A stretch of 64,000 bases of DNA from Sporisorium sorghi. Lineage: Eukaryota > Basidiomycota > Ustilaginomycetes > Ustilaginales > Ustilaginaceae. Below, one piece after another: positions 12,469 through 23,497 of this stretch. The notes under the pieces are model-generated. The model was not told where the DNA came from. It saw nothing but the letters and a program-made list of their open reading frames with translations, and searched no databases. The stretch is taken from the NCBI GenBank assembly GCA_023212695.1, contig JALCCG010000058.1:1-64000 (forward strand). The letters run 5' to 3'. How positions within the stretch are numbered: position 1 is the stretch's first letter; every line of letters starts with the position of its first letter. The translations under genes and the position numbers were made by a program.

Positions 12469-12575
12469 TGATTTCTGCCGGGTTCGAACCGGCGACCTCC
12501 TCCGTAAGCCCTAACGATCTGAAAGGGAGATCAGAATTGTTAAGGAGATGCGCTAACCAACTGCGCCAAGAAACC
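12469..12575 (-). tRNA. tRNA-Val(AAC) with intron, inverted copy
   Basis: Minus-strand acceptor GGTTTCT (12575-12569) pairs with AGAAATC, and the discriminator A is at 12469. The anticodon stem TCTCC/GGAGG flanks AAC (12541-12539), and an intron of about 33 nt follows position 37. D and T arms equal those of the copy at 6847-6947. A T5 run just after the 3' end is the terminator. A TATATAT element at 12601-12607 lies 26-32 bp upstream. Confidence 0.95.
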
Positions 12576-12794
12576 GCTCTGCGAAACGTTCAAAATGTTG
12601 TATATATGTAGTACTATGAAGCTGGCTCATCATCACCACACACACCGTTGCCGCGAGATTCAGGGTCGAGCAAGCGGCGCTCACAGTCTGGCAGTCCGGA
12701 TCAAAGCATGACTGAGACGAAACGCATTCTAGAAACAGAGTTGGAAGCTAGTAGAGAAGTGCATTGCATCTGATGAGACTGTATGTTCCCCTGC

Positions 12795-12821
12795 TCACAT
12801 TCGAGCAGAGGAGCGTGGGAT
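12795..12821 (-). other. Putative readthrough extension of PGK1 ending in PTS1 (-ARM)
   Basis: In frame after the PGK1 TGA the codons read I-P-R-S-S-A-R-M and then TGA. A-R-M fits the peroxisomal type 1 consensus [SAC][KRH][LM]. Readthrough giving peroxisomal PGK has been reported for Ustilago maydis (recalled knowledge). The stop context here is TGA-ATC, not the leaky TGA-CTA, so efficient readthrough is not assured. Confidence 0.4.
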
Positions 12822-14072
12822 TCACTTTTCAGAGAGCTCCTTGACACCGGGAAGCGTCTTGCCTTCGAGCAGCTCGAGCGAAGCACCACCACCGGTAGAG
12901 CAGTGCGAGATGCCCTCCTCGGCGCCGTACTTGGCCACCACAGTAGCAGTGTCACCACCGCCGACGATGACGGTCGAGCCGTTCTTCTCGGCCTCGAGGC
13001 AGGCGTCGAGCATGGCCTTGGAGCCGCCGGCAAAGTTGTCAAACTCAAACACACCGGCGGGACCGTTCCAGAGGATGGTCTTGGCCTTGAGGATGGTCTG
13101 CTTGAACAGCTTGCGCGACTCCTCGCCGGCGTCGAGGCCCATCCAGCCGTCGGGGATGCCCTCCGAGTCCGTGGCAGCGCCCGTCTGGGCGTTCTTGTCA
13201 AACTTGTCAGCAGTGATGTAGTCGACGGGGAAGACCAGCTCGACGTTGTTCTTCTTGGCCTTCTCGACGAGCTCGGCGACCTTGTGCGAGCCGGCCTCGT
13301 CAAAGAGCGACGTGCCGATCTTGACATTGTCGAGCGTCTTCTTGAAGGTGAACGCCATACCACCGCAGATGATGAGCGAGTTGACCTTGTCGAGCATGTT
13401 GTCGATGAGTTGGATCTTGTCCGACACCTTGGCACCACCGAGGATGGCGAGGAACGGACGCTCGGGGCTCTCGAGCGCCTTGGCAAAGAACTCGAGCTCC
13501 TTCTTCATCAGGAAACCAGCAGCACGCTGGGGCAGCTGGACGCCGACCATGGACGAGTGGGCACGGTGGGCGGTACCGAAGGCGTCGTTGATGTAGACGT
13601 CGCCGAGCTTGGTCAGGCTGGCACGGAACTCCTCGACCTTCTTGGGGTCGGCCTTGACCTTCTCGCCGGCCTCGTTGGTGCCCTTGCCCTCCTCCTCGAC
13701 GTGGTATCGCAGGTTCTCGAGCAGGAAGATCTTGCCACCGGTGGCAGCGGCGACGGCCTTCTCGGTCTCGGCACCCACGCAGTCGGGCAGGAACTCGACG
13801 TCCTTGTTGAGCAGCTTCGACACCTCGGCAGCGACAGGCTTGAGCGAGTACTTGGGGACGGGCTTGCCGTCAGGACGACCCATGTGCGACATGAGCACGA
13901 CGGCCTTGGCCTGCTGCTCGATGGCATACTTGACGGTGGGCAGGGCAGCAACGATACGCTGGTTGTTGGTGATCTTGTCGCCGTCCATGGGCACGTTGAA
14001 GTCGACACGGATCAGCACCTTCTTGTCCTTCAGGTCGACATCGGTGATACCAAGCTTGCTGGAGAGAGACAT
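12822..14072 (-). CDS. PGK1: 3-phosphoglycerate kinase
   Basis: Transfers phosphate from 1,3-bisphosphoglycerate to ADP in glycolysis (cytosol). The 416-residue intronless frame matches the family length. Motifs are [58 protein letters not shown] and the nucleotide-binding GGGDTATV with the C-terminal STGGGASLE. Strongly biased GC-ending codons fit high expression. It is divergent from RPC53 across 581 bp. The TGA stop is followed in frame by eight codons ending in Ala-Arg-Met and then a second TGA (12797-12795), which resembles a cryptic peroxisomal signal reached by readthrough (see findings). Confidence 0.97.
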   Translation of the reverse strand: MSLSSKLGITDVDLKDKKVLIRVDFNVPMDGDKITNNQRIVAALPTVKYAIEQQAKAVVLMSHMGRPDGKPVPKYSLKPVAAEVSKLLNKDVEFLPDCVGAETEKAVAAATGGKIFLLENLRYHVEEEGKGTNEAGEKVKADPKKVEEFRASLTKLGDVYINDAFGTAHRAHSSMVGVQLPQRAAGFLMKKELEFFAKALESPERPFLAILGGAKVSDKIQLIDNMLDKVNSLIICGGMAFTFKKTLDNVKIGTSLFDEAGSHKVAELVEKAKKNNVELVFPVDYITADKFDKNAQTGAATDSEGIPDGWMGLDAGEESRKLFKQTILKAKTILWNGPAGVFEFDNFAGGSKAMLDACLEAEKNGSTVIVGGGDTATVVAKYGAEEGISHCSTGGGASLELLEGKTLPGVKELSEK

Positions 14073-14653
14073 TTTTGCGATTGGGTTGGTGAGCGGGAGA
14101 TTTCAGGAAAGAGGAGAGAAGGGGATGCGGTGGATGAGGGAGAGAGAGAGAAAAGCACTCGAAGCCAAGAAGGATGCGCACGGCTGTTTGCGGATCGAGC
14201 GTCACTTCTCTCGCACTCGCACACTCACGCAGAGCTGGAAAGGCGCACCGGAAAGATGCGAGAAAATTGGACCGCTTCGTGAAAAAGCAAGGTGGAGCTG
14301 AAACGCACCGTGCGCTGCTGGCTCATCCCGATTCGCGCTGTCTGTTTCCATCCTCTTCTGCAGCCAGCGCTTTATCGATTGGGCGGATCTGCAGAGTTGA
14401 GCGTCTTTCGATTTTCGCCTTCTCTTTGTTGGGTTGGATTTATTTTTATTTTTATTTATTTTTATTTATTTTTATTTAGCCAATCGGTCTCCTTGCCAGA
14501 CCGATCCAGCCACCGAATCGGGCCTTTTTCAGGGTCTCGGAAGACGGTCGAGAAGTTTTTCTTTTCGTATGAACAGCACCACAACTTCGTGCGCTTCTCC
14601 CTCCTCCCTCCTCCCTCTTCTCGTTGTCCAACACATACTTGGCTCTTCTCGCC
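14073..14653. promoter_or_regulatory. PGK1/RPC53 divergent promoter region
   Basis: 581 bp shared by two divergent starts. The centre holds a (TTTTTA)n-like AT-rich stretch at about 14438-14479, and pyrimidine-rich leaders precede both starts. No gene is supported. Confidence 0.5.
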
Positions 14654-16342
14654 ATGTCGGACCCCTCACAACAGCCCTCAGGCTCGTCCTCGGCAGGCCA
14701 GCCCAACGATGACGCCTCCTCTCGCCGACCTTCACAACCGACCATTCCTCCGGCAAGACCGCTTCGAGGCGTCGCTTCACTGCGCGGCGCAGCATCACTG
14801 CGAGGCGGGCCTGGTCGCGGAGCTTCTCTAGCTTCAAGCGCCTCCATGGTCCCACCTCGATCCTCATACGCCTCTCCTGCTCCTGGCGCTCCAGGCTCTT
14901 CAGGTCCCGGGTCCGGCGTCCGCATGCAGTTCCGCCCCGTCATGCCACAACGCCGCAAAGCATTGGAATCGCCTGCGCCCTCATCAGTCGAAGCCTCATC
15001 CGCTTCGCCCCTTGCCACGCCGCACTCTTCGGGCTCAACTCCACGTGGTGGTGGGCGGGGTCGCGGTCGAGGCGGTGCACGACCACCACGCCAGCCAGTT
15101 CAAATGACCGCATCAGGACCGTTTGCGTTGGGACCATCAGCACGCCCAACCGGCAAGAAAGTCGCCCCCGTCGGACCGGGCGGCTCGAGTCTCACCCCGG
15201 CTTCCGGCGCCGATATCAACCGCAGCACCCCGAAACCCGACCCGGATCGCGCGTCGTATCGCAACCCGGACAAGCTCAAAGACGCGGAGCAGTACTCGGA
15301 CCCGGAAGACGGCGGCGTAGAGATTGTCGACATGGACGAGGTGCACATCCTGGACGAGCTCGCGCCGCGTGCCCTGCCTCGCGTTGCAGAAAAGGAGAGC
15401 AAAAGGGACAAGCAGAAAGCGGCGGACGCGCGGCAGAAGAAGATGGACGGTCGCATCCTCAAAGACGAGCGCGATGCGAATCCAGCCGCAGCAGTGCGCG
15501 TCAAGTCCGAGGACCCGGACGATGCGATGGGCGGGCTCGATCCCCCCGCGCACGGGTCCACGTCATCAGCGTACGTCTCGAGCGCCTCGGCGACGCCCCA
15601 GCCTGAAGTGAATACCGCCGACGCGCTCGATTTGAGCGAGAGCGAGGGCGAGGAGCTCATGGACGACCTCGTCGACGACTTTGTATTCCATGACGACGAC
15701 GACGTGAGTCCGGAGAATAGGCTGTATCTGTTCCAGTTCCCGCAGCTGTTCCCCAAGTTCAAAACGCCCCGTCCAGGCAAACCCGGCGTAGCTGACGCCA
15801 CTCCAGCCACTGCGGACGACACAGGCAGCAAGCGCCGCAGCGTCTCGTTCGCAGAAGGCACCACCGGCGGCGCAGGCCACGCGCGCCCCTCATCTCCCTC
15901 CAAACCCGCCCCACCCTCCTCCGACGCCGCGTCCGATACCGACTCCGACTCCGACGACGACAACAAAAAACACAAACTCACCTCCAGCACCACCAAAGAA
16001 GGGCTGGTGGGCAAGCTCGACGTATACCGCGACGGCCGCGTGTTCCTGCGCTTCGGCGAGCTGGTGATGGAGGTCACCGGCGGATCCCAGAGCACGTTCC
16101 TCCAGCAGGTCATGCTGCTCGACCCCACCAATAGGACTGCGACAAGTCTTGGAGAGCTGCACCGCAAGTTCATCGTCAGTCCCGAACTCGACTGCATGCT
16201 GAATGACATTAGCTTGTACGATGAGGAGAAACGGGTGGAGGAGGAAGAGAGACGGAAGAGGGACGAGGAGAAGGCCGAGATGGAGAGGATCAAGTATGGC
16301 GGTGTGGGCGCGGCTGGGTTCGGTGCGCTTGGTGGAAGGTAG
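14654..16342 (+). CDS. RPC53: RNA polymerase III subunit Rpc4 (C53) homologue
   Basis: Predicted 562-residue subunit of RNA polymerase III that, with C37, acts in termination and reinitiation in the nucleus. The N-terminal half is low complexity (Ser/Pro/Gly, RGRGRGG). The conserved C-terminal part runs from about KHKLTSSTTKEGLVGKLDV through GRVFLRFGELVMEVTGG, the diagnostic RPC4 block, to HRKFIVSPELDCML. An in-frame ATG at 14624 would add ten residues; MSDPSQQPSG at 14654 is the usual kind of start. It ends 118 bp from the convergent GCD6. Confidence 0.88.
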   Translation: MSDPSQQPSGSSSAGQPNDDASSRRPSQPTIPPARPLRGVASLRGAASLRGGPGRGASLASSASMVPPRSSYASPAPGAPGSSGPGSGVRMQFRPVMPQRRKALESPAPSSVEASSASPLATPHSSGSTPRGGGRGRGRGGARPPRQPVQMTASGPFALGPSARPTGKKVAPVGPGGSSLTPASGADINRSTPKPDPDRASYRNPDKLKDAEQYSDPEDGGVEIVDMDEVHILDELAPRALPRVAEKESKRDKQKAADARQKKMDGRILKDERDANPAAAVRVKSEDPDDAMGGLDPPAHGSTSSAYVSSASATPQPEVNTADALDLSESEGEELMDDLVDDFVFHDDDDVSPENRLYLFQFPQLFPKFKTPRPGKPGVADATPATADDTGSKRRSVSFAEGTTGGAGHARPSSPSKPAPPSSDAASDTDSDSDDDNKKHKLTSSTTKEGLVGKLDVYRDGRVFLRFGELVMEVTGGSQSTFLQQVMLLDPTNRTATSLGELHRKFIVSPELDCMLNDISLYDEEKRVEEEERRKRDEEKAEMERIKYGGVGAAGFGALGGR

Positions 16343-16459
16343 AAGACGAAAGCAATCGAAATGCAGCATTGATGTGCTTCTCTCAGCATTTTCAGGTGTG
16401 TATGTGTCTGAACACTCGCGTGACCATTGGAATGCTTTCGATTGAATGAGGACAACACA

Positions 16460-18931
16460 TCATTCCGAATCCTCGTCATCATCCTCATCCTCATCCGAGC
16501 TCTCTTGACTCTCGAGAATATACCGAATCACCTCCTCCGCCGCCTTCCTCAACTGCAAATTCTTCTCGCCTCCAACCCCTTCCTCCGTCTGACGACTAAG
16601 CGGACCCTTCCACCAGCCGACAATGTTATCCTCCGAAATAACATCGTCATTGTAGAACTTCTTCAACAGCGGGATGAAGATCTTATAGTACTTGGCATGC
16701 GTAGCGCAGAAGTTCTGCACCGTCGCCAGCGCCTCGATCTGGTCATCCACCGCCACGACCGAGATGAGCGGACACCACTTGTCGAGCACCTTGAGCATCG
16801 CCTTGGGCTGGTCCGGGTCGCACTTGTGGAGGATGAAGCCGATGACGGTCTTGCGCACTTCTTTGAGAGGCACGTTGGACGCCATGCGGAGCGTCTTGAG
16901 TTCGATGGCTGCGTCGTCGACGGTGTGGTTCTCTTCGAAGGCGCGCTCCAAGGAGGCGGTGGCTTCGCCGCGGAACTCGTTGAGACGTTTGAGGGCGGCC
17001 TGCTTCTCGACGTTGGTTTCGCCGTCGAGCATCATCGAGGCGCCAAGGATGTCGTCGTCGTCGTCGTCGTCCGACATCGAGTCGTCAGTTCCCAGCTCTG
17101 AGTCGTCGTCATCCTCTTCGTCGTCCGAGTCGCGTCCAACACCGACTGATGAGACGTCGGACAACGAGTCGGACAGCTGCATCTCGTCCAAATCAGCACC
17201 GAGTCGCATGAGCCGCAAGTTCTGAGCACGTTCGATCTCGTCCACCTCGTCGTCGTCGTCGTCATCAGACGCTTCCGAGTCCATGTCGTCCTCTGCCCTG
17301 ATCGGCTTGTCACCCAACGCTGGCCATAGGTAGCCGACGCCCTGAGCTCCAAGTTCTTTCGAAAAGGCCTCCTTGCCGCTTGCCGCACCCGAAGCCTTGT
17401 CGCTGGCTCGCAGAGAGTCGTCGTCATCGTCTTGCTCGCTGTCGCTGTCAAAGTCGAAGTCGGACCTGTACTTTTTGTTGGCTATCCTGCTGAATGCGTT
17501 GAGCTCGACGTTGGGACCGACAGTGCAGCCGTCGGCGATGATGCAGCCCTTGTTGATCTTGACACCATCGAGGATCTTGACGTTGGCGCCAATGATGCTG
17601 CGTTCGATGGTGCAGCCGGAACCGACGGTGGTGTTGGCCCAGATGTAAGATCCAGAGATGGTGGTACGGCTACCGACTTTGACCGAGGATCCCAGCACCG
17701 ACTGGTGGAGGGAAGCCTTGTCACCAATCTCGGATTGAGAGCCGACAAGAGTATGCGTGCCAAGCTGGCAGGTGCGGCTGAGAACGACGTTGTCTCCGAG
17801 GAAGCGAAGACCAGAGCGAGGGCTGTATCGCTGGCCACCGGGAAGATAGCCCGCGGGTCCGAGCGGGTAGGTCCATTGACCGATGACGTCCTTGGTGATG
17901 GCGTCGTAATCGGCTGGCGACTTGACACGTGCTGCATAGCCACGACCGTACGTCGACGTGCCGACAGTCTCGGGGAAGGACGAGCCGGCAATCTGAACTG
18001 CTGACGCGGGTGGACCGGTGGGTGCAACATGAACAAAGATCTTGCTGTCGAGGAGATCAGAGGTGAGGATGCCGAGTACAAAGTCGTGACGGAGAGTCTG
18101 GTAGTCGAAGTTCTCCGAGAAAAGAGGCGGAACGTCTGCCGAGCAAATATCGATACCACAATCGACGAGATCGTTGCGAATGTCGACCTCTGCACCGCGC
18201 GAAAGACTGTTGGTGGTAGCTGCTGCATCCTGATCAAAGACTTCGAGGGGCAAGCTGGTGGTCCTCAGCCTCGGAGCTGCAGGGACGGGAGCGTAGTGAA
18301 CGAGTTGCGAGGTGTGAGGCTCGACAAAGAAGAGCGAGAGGTTGCCAGGCGTGCGTATCCTGCTGCGTTTCCCGACTGGCATGGTGCAGATGGTCATGAT
18401 AGCGTCCTTGTCCTTCTTTCTGCGTCGCTTGTGCGCATCGACGATGCTGGCGAGGTCCATGCTAGCAACCGAGTCGGCATGAATCAAGATAAAGTCGGAG
18501 CGAATGATCTGCTTGCTGTCGAGCTCGCGCATCACATCTCCCAGCGACTGAGCGTCAGGAGTGGCAATGACCGTGATCTTGGGCAGCGAGTAGCGCGCTG
18601 GCGAGGTGGTGAGATGCTTCTTGATTTGGTCCGAGTAGCGACTGGCGAGGATGAAAATCTCCTCGACTTCGGCCAGCGCCAGATTCTCCAGCGTCCAGTC
18701 GAGCAGCGGCACATTGCATAGTGGCAAAAGACATGCTGGTCTGTCGGTGGTGAGCGGATCGAGACGTTTGGAAAAGGCGTCGGCGAGGATGACGGCCTGC
18801 AACTGTTCTCGTTGAAGATCCTCTTCCCTGCTCTGCTGCGATTTCGCTTTAGACGAAGCAGCACTGCCACCTGCGGATTTGCCGCCGCCGCCACCGCTGC
18901 TGCCTCCCTTTGCGGATGATTTGGGTGGCAT
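16460..18931 (-). CDS. GCD6: eIF2B epsilon subunit (catalytic GEF)
   Basis: Catalytic subunit of the guanine-nucleotide exchange factor for eIF2, cytosolic, a target of eIF2 phosphorylation. Of 823 residues, about 40-300 form the nucleotidyltransferase-like domain (LQAVILADAFSKRLDPLT, PLLDWTLENL, FILIHADSVASMDL, ENFDYQTLRHDFVLGIL). A left-handed beta-helix of hexapeptide repeats follows (GDNVVLSRTCQLGTHTLVGS, ANTTVGSGCTIERSIIGANV). An Asp/Ser-rich linker comes next, and the C-terminal W2 HEAT domain (LKVLDKWCPLISVVAVDD) ends in an acidic tail SSDEDEDDDEDSE. The acidic linker makes it longer than yeast Gcd6. Convergent with RPC53, divergent from GRC3. Confidence 0.95.
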   Translation of the reverse strand: MPPKSSAKGGSSGGGGGKSAGGSAASSKAKSQQSREEDLQREQLQAVILADAFSKRLDPLTTDRPACLLPLCNVPLLDWTLENLALAEVEEIFILASRYSDQIKKHLTTSPARYSLPKITVIATPDAQSLGDVMRELDSKQIIRSDFILIHADSVASMDLASIVDAHKRRRKKDKDAIMTICTMPVGKRSRIRTPGNLSLFFVEPHTSQLVHYAPVPAAPRLRTTSLPLEVFDQDAAATTNSLSRGAEVDIRNDLVDCGIDICSADVPPLFSENFDYQTLRHDFVLGILTSDLLDSKIFVHVAPTGPPASAVQIAGSSFPETVGTSTYGRGYAARVKSPADYDAITKDVIGQWTYPLGPAGYLPGGQRYSPRSGLRFLGDNVVLSRTCQLGTHTLVGSQSEIGDKASLHQSVLGSSVKVGSRTTISGSYIWANTTVGSGCTIERSIIGANVKILDGVKINKGCIIADGCTVGPNVELNAFSRIANKKYRSDFDFDSDSEQDDDDDSLRASDKASGAASGKEAFSKELGAQGVGYLWPALGDKPIRAEDDMDSEASDDDDDDEVDEIERAQNLRLMRLGADLDEMQLSDSLSDVSSVGVGRDSDDEEDDDDSELGTDDSMSDDDDDDDILGASMMLDGETNVEKQAALKRLNEFRGEATASLERAFEENHTVDDAAIELKTLRMASNVPLKEVRKTVIGFILHKCDPDQPKAMLKVLDKWCPLISVVAVDDQIEALATVQNFCATHAKYYKIFIPLLKKFYNDDVISEDNIVGWWKGPLSRQTEEGVGGEKNLQLRKAAEEVIRYILESQESSDEDEDDDEDSE

Positions 18932-19037
18932 TGTGGCTGACTTGCTAAATCAGGTGATTACAACGAAGAGAGTGTGATGGTGGTGGTGATGGTTGGAGAG
19001 CGAAAGCGGACAGAGCAAACTAACACCTTGCAGGGAG

Positions 19038-19073
<36 letters not shown>

Positions 19074-19405
19074 GAAGAGCAGCACACACGTGATTTTCCA
19101 GCTGAGCGCTCCACTCTCCGATTTTTTGGCCAAATTTTTGGAAGAAAGAAAGCAAAAAATTGGACCCTCTCAGAGAGCGTCTGCCAAATTTACTCAGCCT
19201 CTTTGCTCTCGCCTTCTAGCCAAGAGAAGGCAGAAAAGGCACAGGCCAAGCCTTGCGCAGTTTCCGAAGAGCTGAAATGAAGCGAGAAAAGCTGCCCCAA
19301 CAAGCCCTGCCTCGCCTCTCTCTTCCATCATCATCACCATCATCACCCTGTTGGATTACATCTCGAGATCTCGTCACGCTCCGATCCTGGAGTCGCGAAA
19401 CGACC
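18932..19405. promoter_or_regulatory. GCD6/GRC3 divergent promoter region
   Basis: 474 bp between two divergent starts, with an A32 homopolymer (19038-19069) near the middle that is a plausible nucleosome-depleted element. Open frames here are short. Confidence 0.5.
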
Positions 19406-20448
19406 ATGGCGCGCAGCAAGAAAGCGGCTGCTACTCCGCCTCGGATGAGCGCTTTGGCAGCTCGTAAGGCACGCCAAGAAGCTCAAGCTCAAGTCCAAGC
19501 GAGCAAGGGCAGTCCTAGGAGGTCTTCTCGTGCCTCAAGTTCTCGTCAAGCTGATCCGCAGCCAGATAGTGACCAGTCAGATGTCGAGGTGGTGCTGCCT
19601 CTCCCAACCGCTTCTCAGGCAGTCGCATCCCGAGCCAGCGCTCGATCCTCTCTCCCTTCATCCTCCCCTTCGACTCTGAAGCGCCCACGCAGGTCATCCA
19701 CAGTGCAAGACCCGTCCACATCCCTCGCCGCCACCAGGCCGAGAAGGAACTCGACTGCAAGCAGTCCGCAGCAGCAACAGCAGCCACAAGTTTCCACTCC
19801 AAAGTCGACCAAAGCGAGCAAGGCCAACTCGTCACAAAGTACTCCCGTCCGTGCCAGCACCAGAAACACTCCTTCTTCGAGCAAGAGGACGCCTGCCTCG
19901 TCCAAAAAGATGGGGAAAGCACGACAGGACTCGGTCGCAAACGACGTCGACGACGACTCGGATCTCGCCCGCGACCTCGAGATGATCATCGCCGATCTCG
20001 CTGACGAGGGTCTCTCCGTTGAGGTGGAATCATCCGAGCTGGACGAACCGCCTCGCAAGAAGCGTGCAAAGGAGCCCGCCAACGTGGTCGAGACTCCTTC
20101 CAAGTCAACTCCCAAATCGAAGGGCACACCTTCCAAGCGCACCCCTGCCAAAGCCACACCAGCAGCAAAGACGCCTGCAAAGAAGTCTCCTGTCAAAAAG
20201 GCGTCACCCAAAAAGGCCGAGGCGGCAGAGCCCAAGGCCACTCGTTCCAAAGTGGCAGCTACCCCGCCAAAGCCCAAACAGCCAGCCCAGAAGAAGAAGC
20301 TCACTGCAGACCAGATGCGCGTTCGAGATGCAAAGCGCTACTTTGCTGCCACCGCACGCCAACGCGGCAAGACGCAAGCAGGTCCATCGGCCATGCCTGT
20401 GGAAGATCAAGCAACGGGCTTCCTCGCATTCGGTGAAGATGACGACAA

Positions 20449-20528
<80 letters not shown>

Positions 20529-20538
20529 ATGNNNNNNN

Positions 20539-20615
<77 letters not shown>

Positions 20616-23497
20616 ACGACGACGATGACGATGATGGAGAAGACGACGAGTCGAATGGAGCAGAGGCTGGAGTGGAAGACAACGTCGAGCGAGAAGGAGA
20701 ACAGGACGAGGAGGATGAGGAGGACTCAGAAGACTCTTCCGACGACGATGAGCCGCAGAATGGCCAGTCCAGCCAGCCATCGGCCAATGGCAGCCCGCGT
20801 CGCCCAGGCCGAAAGGTCAAACGTGGCGAGGCGACTCCGACTGCCAAGACGAATAAGATCGTGCTCGACGACGACGATGAAGACGAGCAAGACGACGAGC
20901 AAGACTCGGATCCCGCACAATCCGAGACCCATGCTCTGACTCGCCAAGCACTCTTGGATGTCATCCCGTACTCTCACTTCTCGCCCGTCCTTGAAGGCGA
21001 GGCCAAGAATGTCCTCGTCGTCGAGAACAAACGAAAGCGAGGCAAAGAGGCGCTCTACTTTGGTCTGCGAACCGGTGAGACGCTCGTCTTTCTCGGAATC
21101 GGTCATCTCGAGGTGCTTCACGGCGCTGTGCAGATGGGAGGCGCTGTCATCTCCTCTTCCGCACAGGGACTCAATGCCGCCGACATCTATGCTCCTCTCA
21201 GCAACACGCTTCCCGTGCTAAAGTCGGTCTCGGCATCGCGCTATCCCAGCCACGCTGTCGCTGCGGGCGCCCCGCAAAGCAATGGCGACAACCCGAACGG
21301 ATCCCATGCCGGCGGCATCTTTGACAGCACCTTCGACACCGTCGTCAAGCTGACTCCCTTGTCCTCTCCCATCACCGCTCTCGGTCAAGTTTGTCCGATT
21401 GGAGGCCTCGCCACGCTCTTTTCAGCGCCGCCTAGCCTTGAACTTAACCGCGAAGTCCACCAGCTCTCCACCATCAAGGTGCTCCTCGAACCTAACCTCG
21501 ACGACTTCATCCAGAAGCAAAAGCGAAAAAATCTCTTGGCTAATGGCATCTTCCCCACGGTTGGCCTCAGCGCCACCTACATTCCTCACAAGTGGCAGCA
21601 CGCTCTTCATCGCCTCTCGGCTTCGGCTTTGTCCGCTGCACAGCATCCTCAGGAAGAGTCGGTCGTCGCACTCATTCGGGGCAATAAGAACGTCGGCAAG
21701 AGCACTCTGTCTCGAATGGCGCTCGAGAGGCTGCTGTCGATGGGCAAGGCCATCGGTGGCAAGGTTGCATATCTCGAGCTCGACCTCGGTCAGAGCGATT
21801 TCGGTGCGCCTGGTATGGTTGCTCTGCACGCATTCAGTCTCTCTGATAGCATTCAGACCGAGGTGCTGGACGAAGAAGAAGCCGACGCAACGGACCGAGT
21901 CGATGCTGCATCCGAGGAGGTGCTGCCCGAGGCCGGAGGATCAGAGGCAGCGCCTCAATCAAAACAGCCTCAACAGCCCCGCCCTCCTCGTAGCTGCGTC
22001 AAGCTTGGTCCCGGTTGGTGCCAGCCCCGAGTGCCGGAACGAGCACATTTCATCGGTGATGTCACGCCACGAGATGACCCAGAGAGCTACGTTGCCGCCG
22101 TGCACGACTTGATCCATTTCTTCCGGGCTCAGATTCAGCCCAGTCAGCCTGGAGAGAGCGGCGAGCCGCAGCGTGTTCCGCTCGTCATCAACACTCAAGG
22201 TTGGACAAAGGGTTTGGGAGCTGATCTCGCAGCACGCATCGAGCCTCTGCTGCGACCCACCCACATCTTCGATGTGATCCCTCGCGGCTCGCCTGATCCG
22301 GTCCCGCCTTCCACTCGTGGCCAGCCATGGCTCGACGCTGAAGGCGCCATCCTTGGATCTGGACCCGAGATCGTCACTCTGGAAAGTGTGTCGCAGTTGG
22401 AGTACATGCAAAACACCTTCGGACAGCAGCGAAACAGCAACGGCAGCAGTCAACGCGCCGAGTCCGATGCCAACCAAAGCAGTAGTACGTCGACAGCAGC
22501 CGATGACAAGCATGAAGCTGGTGATGGAGACTCGACTCCTCCTCGCTACATCACCGAAGTCGGGTCCAAACTGGCGCCCGCCGAGTCTCGACTGCTCAAC
22601 GTCATGAGCTATCTGTACGCAACGCAGCTGGCTCCTGCCGGATTCTTCAAGGCTTCTATGCAAGGCACCTGGGATTTCAGCAAGCCCCTCGTGCATCGAC
22701 CTCCGCTTGTGGTTGACGTACGCGACGGCCTCAAAGCAGGCATCCGCGTGCTGACTCTAGGCTCGTCGGTGCCGGACAATCTCAAACTCATGGCTCTCAA
22801 CTCGTCCATCGTCGCCATTGTCGTCACCGATCCCAGCGACGCAACGCAGGCGCCACAGGCACCGGAAGGGGACCCGGAAGCACAGAAGCAGAACGATGCT
22901 GCGAGCACGTGGAAGCAGGCGTTCGACCGCGCTGCTCAAAGGGCCCAGCCTGGTCGCGGTGGGCGACTGTCGACACGCTGTGTTGGACTCGGCATCGTTC
23001 GCTCCATCGATGCTCTTGCCGGCCAAGTTCATCTCCTCACCCCGCTGGACCCAGGCTATCTGCGTCACGTGGAGTTCATCACGGGTGCCGACATTGGCCT
23101 CGTCAAAGGGGCTCTCGAGTTGCCAGTCTGGGCATCGCTCGACTTTGATGCGATCAAAGAGGCTCGAGAAAGCAGACTCGATGTCCCACCCGCTACCTAT
23201 CCCATGGCTGTAACGTCCGACAGCGGCGATGCTCCCGGCAGCGGCATCGAGACGAATGAAGAGCAGCAATCGTCGTCATCGCAAAAGCTTCTTGCGGGAA
23301 TGCCAAGAAACCAAGTTCCGTACCTCGAGTGGCCACACTCTGCCAATGCGTCGTCCTCCTCCTCTTCGCGACAGAAGGGTAAGAATGTTGCGTCGAATGG
23401 CAACTCTAGCAGCAACGGCTCCTCAGCTCCTCTCACGCTCGGCTCTGAAAAGCGTCGTGTCCGTCGCAACCTCATGCGCAAGAATCAGTTTGCGTGA
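19406..23497 (+). CDS. GRC3: Polynucleotide 5'-hydroxyl-kinase Grc3/NOL9 homologue
   Basis: Nucleolar RNA 5'-kinase that works with Las1 in ITS2 removal during rRNA processing and is linked to Pol I termination in yeast. The predicted protein has about 1363 residues. It starts MARSKKAAATPPRMSALAARK, with the family's N-terminal SALAARKAR. An Ala/Lys/Pro-rich tail and an acidic tract follow (20443-20640, almost pure Asp, plus later Glu/Asp clusters). The kinase region has ELCF-like leader DVIPYSHFSPVLEGEAKNVL, P-loop GNKNVGKSTLSRMAL (about residue 757) and YLELDLGQSDFGAPG (Walker B). It then continues to a Ser-rich end. The frame is open from an upstream ATG at 19253; 19406 has the better context (gaccATGG). 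Seven N bases lie inside the Asp repeat, so its length is uncertain. Confidence 0.92.
20443..20634 (+). repeat. GAC/GAT trinucleotide array coding poly-Asp, with assembly gap
   Basis: The array is mostly a 9-nt higher-order unit (GAC GAC GAT in rotation) inside GRC3, coding an uninterrupted Asp run of about 60 residues. Seven Ns at 20532-20538 keep the frame but mark an unresolved gap; the true copy number may differ. Confidence 0.9.

Noticed and set aside
12783..14282. 499-residue plus-strand open frame
   Set aside because: Antisense shadow of PGK1, caused by its strong codon bias.
15100..16494. 464-residue minus-strand open frame
   Set aside because: Antisense shadow of RPC53; Ser-rich product only.
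20019..20939. Thr-Met or His-Arg repeat proteins across 20.0-20.9 kb
   Set aside because: Other-frame readings of the poly-Asp array in GRC3.
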